DNA of 64,000 nucleotides, taken from positions 124,001-188,000 of the forward strand of contig JAGPYM010000009.1 in assembly GCA_020736575.1 (NCBI GenBank). The letters are read 5' to 3'. Shown one piece after another: positions 60,382 to 64,000 of this stretch (positions are counted from its first letter, which is position 1; the number at the start of each line of letters is the position of its first letter). The notes under the pieces are model-generated. The model was not told the origin of the DNA, did not search any database, and worked only from the letters and a program-made list of their open reading frames with translations. The position numbers and the translations under genes are program-made. The stretch comes from Thelonectria olida (Eukaryota; Ascomycota; Sordariomycetes; Hypocreales; Nectriaceae).

Positions 60382-63022
60382 TCACCGGTTTGCACTGTTC
60401 GTCACCGATTCAAGGTAACCTAACAGGAAGCTCCGGTCCGCCGAGGAAATGGGAGTCTGGCTTCCGCGACGAGACGCCATTGTGGTTGGAACTCCGAGTT
60501 CCCCAACTCCAGACGCCAGTGAGGCCATCCGGGACCACGGCTCGGCGACAACTTCCTTGCCCTTGCCTGCTTCAAGTCCAGGAGACGGTTGCTTACCGAA
60601 GAGCGACAAAAGCTGCCGCTTCTGGTCAGCACCTGATGCCGGTCGTCGATTCTGGGCCCCGTGAGCCAGAAACGCGCTCGTACTACCTGGGCTTGCAACA
60701 TGTCCGGCGGGTGGTCGGTGGACAGTTGTCCCATGAGGCGATGTCTGAGGAGTTACGCCGGATGGTCCGCTGGCTCCAAGGAATTGTTCGTTCTCGCCCC
60801 GCTTGAGAATACGGAGAGGCTGTGCCTGTTGCGTCTGCTGAGGAGCATATTGCGAGGTGTGATCTGCGCTGCCCTGTGAGCCAGGTGTAACAGACTGCAC
60901 AGGTCCAGACTGAATGGATAGGGAGTCCAAGCCCAGTGAAGGATTGGTATCTGCACTCCCTCGAGACGGGCCTTGAGCCTGCGCGGAAGATGGACCGCCA
61001 GCAGGCCGCATTAGCTCATTGAGCATGTTACCAGGTCGCACCTGGCCAGCGTATCCTGCATCATGCGGAGGAACCTGAGGCGCTTGCGCAACGGGCTCCG
61101 CCTTTCGGAACATCCCAAGAAGTGCGGATCGGTGACCATCCGCAGGCGGCGCTACCTTTGAACCAGCCAGCTCCTTCGGACTTGGTTGAGATCGTTCCTC
61201 ATTGGCCATGTATGCCAAATTAGGTGGCATTGCCTGCTGCCCGTACTGTTGGGGATGGCTCTGTCCCATAAACCCAGGTCCAACAGCTTGAGGGTGCGGT
61301 TGTTGCGATTGTGGCTGTGGCTGTGGGACATTCTCCTGCTTTTGCGGCCCGGCGCTGCCGCTTCTGAATGCATTCAGGAGCGCCATTGACTGTCCAGTCA
61401 GTTGTGCAGGCCTCATGTTATTCTGAGGCATTGGTACATGTTGCGGCATCAACTGGCCAGGAGGCATCTGTCCAGGGGGTATCTGACTGGGAGGTATGTG
61501 TCCGGTAGGTATTTGCCTGGTGGGTATTTGTCCAGTAGGCATTTGTCCAGTAGGCATTTGTCCAGAAGGTATTTGGCCAGGAATGGCAAACTGTGCTTGT
61601 TGTGGGTTTGCAAAAGCACCCGCGTAGGCAGCTTGTGCCGGCTCTTGGAATACGCTGCGGTTAAACACAGCACGCTGCACCTGCGGAGGAAGAGGCTGAG
61701 GGTGGACCAGGGGGGCCGGGTTGCTTCCGTATTGTTCCTGGGGATGAATAGGGTGCTGATGATTGAAAGGCTGGTCGTCCCTGGCTTGCATCGGGGCCAC
61801 ATTCCAGTGATTTGGTGGGTAGGGAAAAGATGGGGGAGGTTGTTGAGTATTGATGGAAGGTAGTTGGTGATGGTTGTTGTGGTGGTGAGGGTTCTGAGGC
61901 TGAGGTGCCTCTGCAATCGTGAGATCGTGAGGAGTTTGTGGGACTTGAGGCCCGCGCTGCGTGGATGGGCCAGCCTGGAGAATAGACAGAAGCGCGCTGC
62001 CCTTGTCCGGCTGAGTGGGAGGTGGCTGCAAGCCTTGAGTTGGCGGTTGGACCTTCAAGAGCCGTTGCAATTCCTGAGTGGCACCTTCAAGAGTCTCTAT
62101 CGCCGGTGTTCGGCTGGTTTCAGCTCCAGTATCGGTTTGCGTCCACTCATCCTCCATTTGAACCTCGTCAATCCGATGACCTTGGGCGTACGTCCCGCTA
62201 GCAGCCCTCCGAGCCTCGATTTTCTTCTGAGAGCCAACCCACTTCTTTAAGGGAGGTAAGAACGGTGCCACCATATAAAACTTGTTGGCGTTAGGTACAG
62301 TGTTTCCATCGCTCCCGTGGCCCTTCCTTCGGAACGCGGGGAGCTCCGAAAGCTTATACCATTCGATCTTACTGATTTCTTTGCGGGTCTTGGGTTCGAA
62401 CTTTGTGTCCATGGGAATGTCACGGAAAACGTAGAGGCGCATATGTTGCTCCCTCATGGAGATCTCGATGTACTTCGGTTTGCCTTCAGTGGGTACCAGA
62501 CCAGCAGACTTGAGATCCAAACCTGTCTCTTCGTAGACCTCTCGGATAGCGCAGTCCAAATCATCCTCATCCTTGTTGATCTTTCCTCGCGGGAAACTCC
62601 AGTTGGCGCCCTTCTTCCATCCTTTCACCAAAACAGTCGAATCCATGGCCTCGTTTAGCATAATGGCACCGCGTACAGGAACTCGAGTCTTGTACTCGAG
62701 GAACTCTTCGAAAGCTTTGGTGTGGTTCTCAACCGAGAAATTAGCGAGGAGAGGACAATGCTGAAAGATTCGAAGACAGAATGTTCGTAGTGACATGGAC
62801 GGAAGCGTGGGGTCGAGCGGACGAATAAAGTCTTCATAGAACCACTGGGCTTCTTCGACTTGGAAGCATATTCGAGCGACGGAGGAGAGGTCCTCTTCAG
62901 GAAGATTAATGATGAAGCGGACGCAGAGGTCGTCCAGCCCTGTCATTGTCACGTTAGCGGGGTTCGGCTTTGCGCAAAGGTCTGCCCGTACAATCCTCCA
63001 ACTGCATATGTGTTCCAGACAT
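60382..63022 (-). CDS. DCP2: mRNA-decapping enzyme Dcp2
   Basis: Exons 63022-62992 and 62939-60382 give 862 residues. The 31-nt first exon splices to give MQLEDWLDDLCVRFIINLP, the conserved Dcp2 start. Box A and the Nudix domain are complete. The Nudix helix GX5EX7REUXEEXGU is seen in GKINKDEDD followed by LDCAIREVYEETGLDL. Downstream, FYMVAPFLPPLKKWV matches Box B. Dcp2 hydrolyses the m7G cap, releasing m7GDP, in cytoplasmic P-bodies. The C-terminal ~600 residues are disordered, Pro/Gln-rich, with short leucine motifs such as SALLSIL, MALLNAF, SALLGMF and QLLSLFG, which in yeast bind Edc3 or Pat1. A repeat (GQMPT and variants) lies at 61451-61583. ATG choice rests on the in-frame MSGTHMQLEDW. 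Confidence 0.95.
61451..61583 (-). repeat. 15-bp coding tandem repeat in DCP2
   Basis: About nine imperfect 15-nt units encode G/R/H/S-Q-(I/M)-P-(T/P/S) pentapeptides in the disordered C-terminal tail. Units differ by single bases. Copy-number changes would keep the frame. Confidence 0.85.
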
Positions 63023-64000
63023 TATGAATGATTGATCGGGCCCATGCCCTGAGAAATTCTATCGGCGTCCAAAGTTGGGTATTTTCACGACTTGGCAAGG
63101 CAATACTGAGAGTGTCGCTGCGTGAGGGAGCTGGGCATGGTTGGGACACGACAGCTGATATGACGCAAAGTGCAAGTGCAACAAGCGAAAAGACGCGCGA
63201 GGTCGTCGAGGTCGCAAGTCACTTTGCCGAGGAGAGGAGCGGGGTATGGTGCGCGATCGAAGAAGTAGCACACAGACTTCGGCGATGTCAAAAAGTCGAA
63301 ATGCGGCGTGAGAAGGTCAAGTTGACAGAGTGCGAGTGTTGGTGTTGTTGTCAAGTTCAACGATAATATCACAGACCAGCTAGCTACCATCTGCGCCTTC
63401 CCTTGAGCCCAGCCCAACGATTCCGGACCTGAGTGGAGATGGCCGCACTGTGTGACCAGTGAATAACGACCGACCACGTCTGCCGCTAGTCTGAAGGCGG
63501 TAACCAGTTATGCACGTAACAGCAGCAGAAACAGTGTGAAGATCTTGGAAGGGTCCAGGCCCGACCGTCCAGCTCAGCCACTGTGGCGGTGCATCTACAC
63601 ACGAAATGTGGTTGGGATCATGAGACCAGCCTGAGCTCTTCCAAGGTCTGAGACGATGGGCGCGACGCTGAAACAAGCTCTGGGTTCCGGGTTCTCGTGC
63701 CAGGAATGCCAATGATCATCGAGCTTGCAGTAGCGGTCGCTTCTTAGTGGCCTCTCGCAGATAGCTCTTGTGGCGCCGACCGCCACATCAGGCCTTCTGC
63801 TACATATCGCGACTACCGAAGTTCTCGAGGTGAGGCTAGTTTTTTTCAATTCAATGTCTTACGTCATGTCAAGCGGCCTCCCTCACCGCACACATGATGC
63901 TGCCAGGAAACAGGAATTTTAAAACGCAGTGATTGAATGCCCAAACGAATAAAGGAGGCCGCCTTCTTTGTTTTTTGTTTTTATTTTCGTTCCTGACCGT
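63023..64000. other. Region upstream of DCP2, window end
   Basis: These 978 bp include the DCP2 promoter. Minus-strand frames at 63380-63712 and 63595-63849 have no features that support a gene. The window ends before the next clear coding region. Confidence 0.4.

Overview
This window is nuclear DNA from a filamentous ascomycete (Pezizomycotina). The gene complement (two Zn2Cys6 regulators, a C2H2 plus fungal_trans regulator, GH16 and GH64 glucanases, a TPR-CHAT relic, a septin-like GTPase) fits Sordariomycetes and probably Hypocreales, but I cannot name the species. Genes are split by short introns of about 50-110 bp with GT[A/G]NGT-type donors and CAG/TAG acceptors. They lie on both strands with no operon logic, and I see no prokaryotic, CRISPR, tRNA, rRNA or intact transposon signal. 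All multi-exon models were built by hand from splice signals. For every complete model the summed exons are divisible by three and read through without a stop.

Layout: 0-10 kb is a dense housekeeping block: septin-like GTPase (-, cut by the window edge), Pho85-type CDK (+), tafazzin (-), NOSIP-type U-box protein (+), peroxisomal-type mitochondrial carrier (-) and SAGA subunit Sgf73 (-). At 10-22 kb are a Zn2Cys6 regulator (-), a 4.6 kb gene-poor stretch, a disordered protein with 24-bp tandem repeats (+), and a decayed TPR-CHAT gene (+). At 22-36 kb are a Cdc25-type RasGEF with SH3 and WW-like domains (-), a 6.8 kb gene-poor stretch, and a C2H2/fungal_trans regulator (+). At 37-44 kb are GH16 and GH64 glucanases and a second Zn2Cys6 regulator related to the first. 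At 44-54 kb are a U-box cyclophilin (-), a Ptm1-type seven-helix protein (+), an NDUFAF7-type mitochondrial methyltransferase (-), a CDK11-type kinase (+) and a DUF7137-like surface protein (-). At 57-63 kb are a two-RRM Nrd1-like protein (+) and the decapping enzyme Dcp2 (-).

The genes do not form one pathway or a biosynthetic cluster. Loose themes are signalling (RasGEF and two CDKs), RNA metabolism (U-box cyclophilin, NOSIP, CDK11, Dcp2, RRM protein), mitochondria (tafazzin, NDUFAF7) and the cell wall (GH16, GH64, DUF7137). The strongest unusual item is the TPR-CHAT relic at 18.4-21.7 kb. It carries three in-frame stops and at least three frameshifts, yet keeps an open CHAT domain with its His and Cys residues. 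Other points of interest are the two linked Zn2Cys6 paralogues, a strong-context uORF before one of them, and start codons placed on mini-exons of 10-31 nt in five genes.
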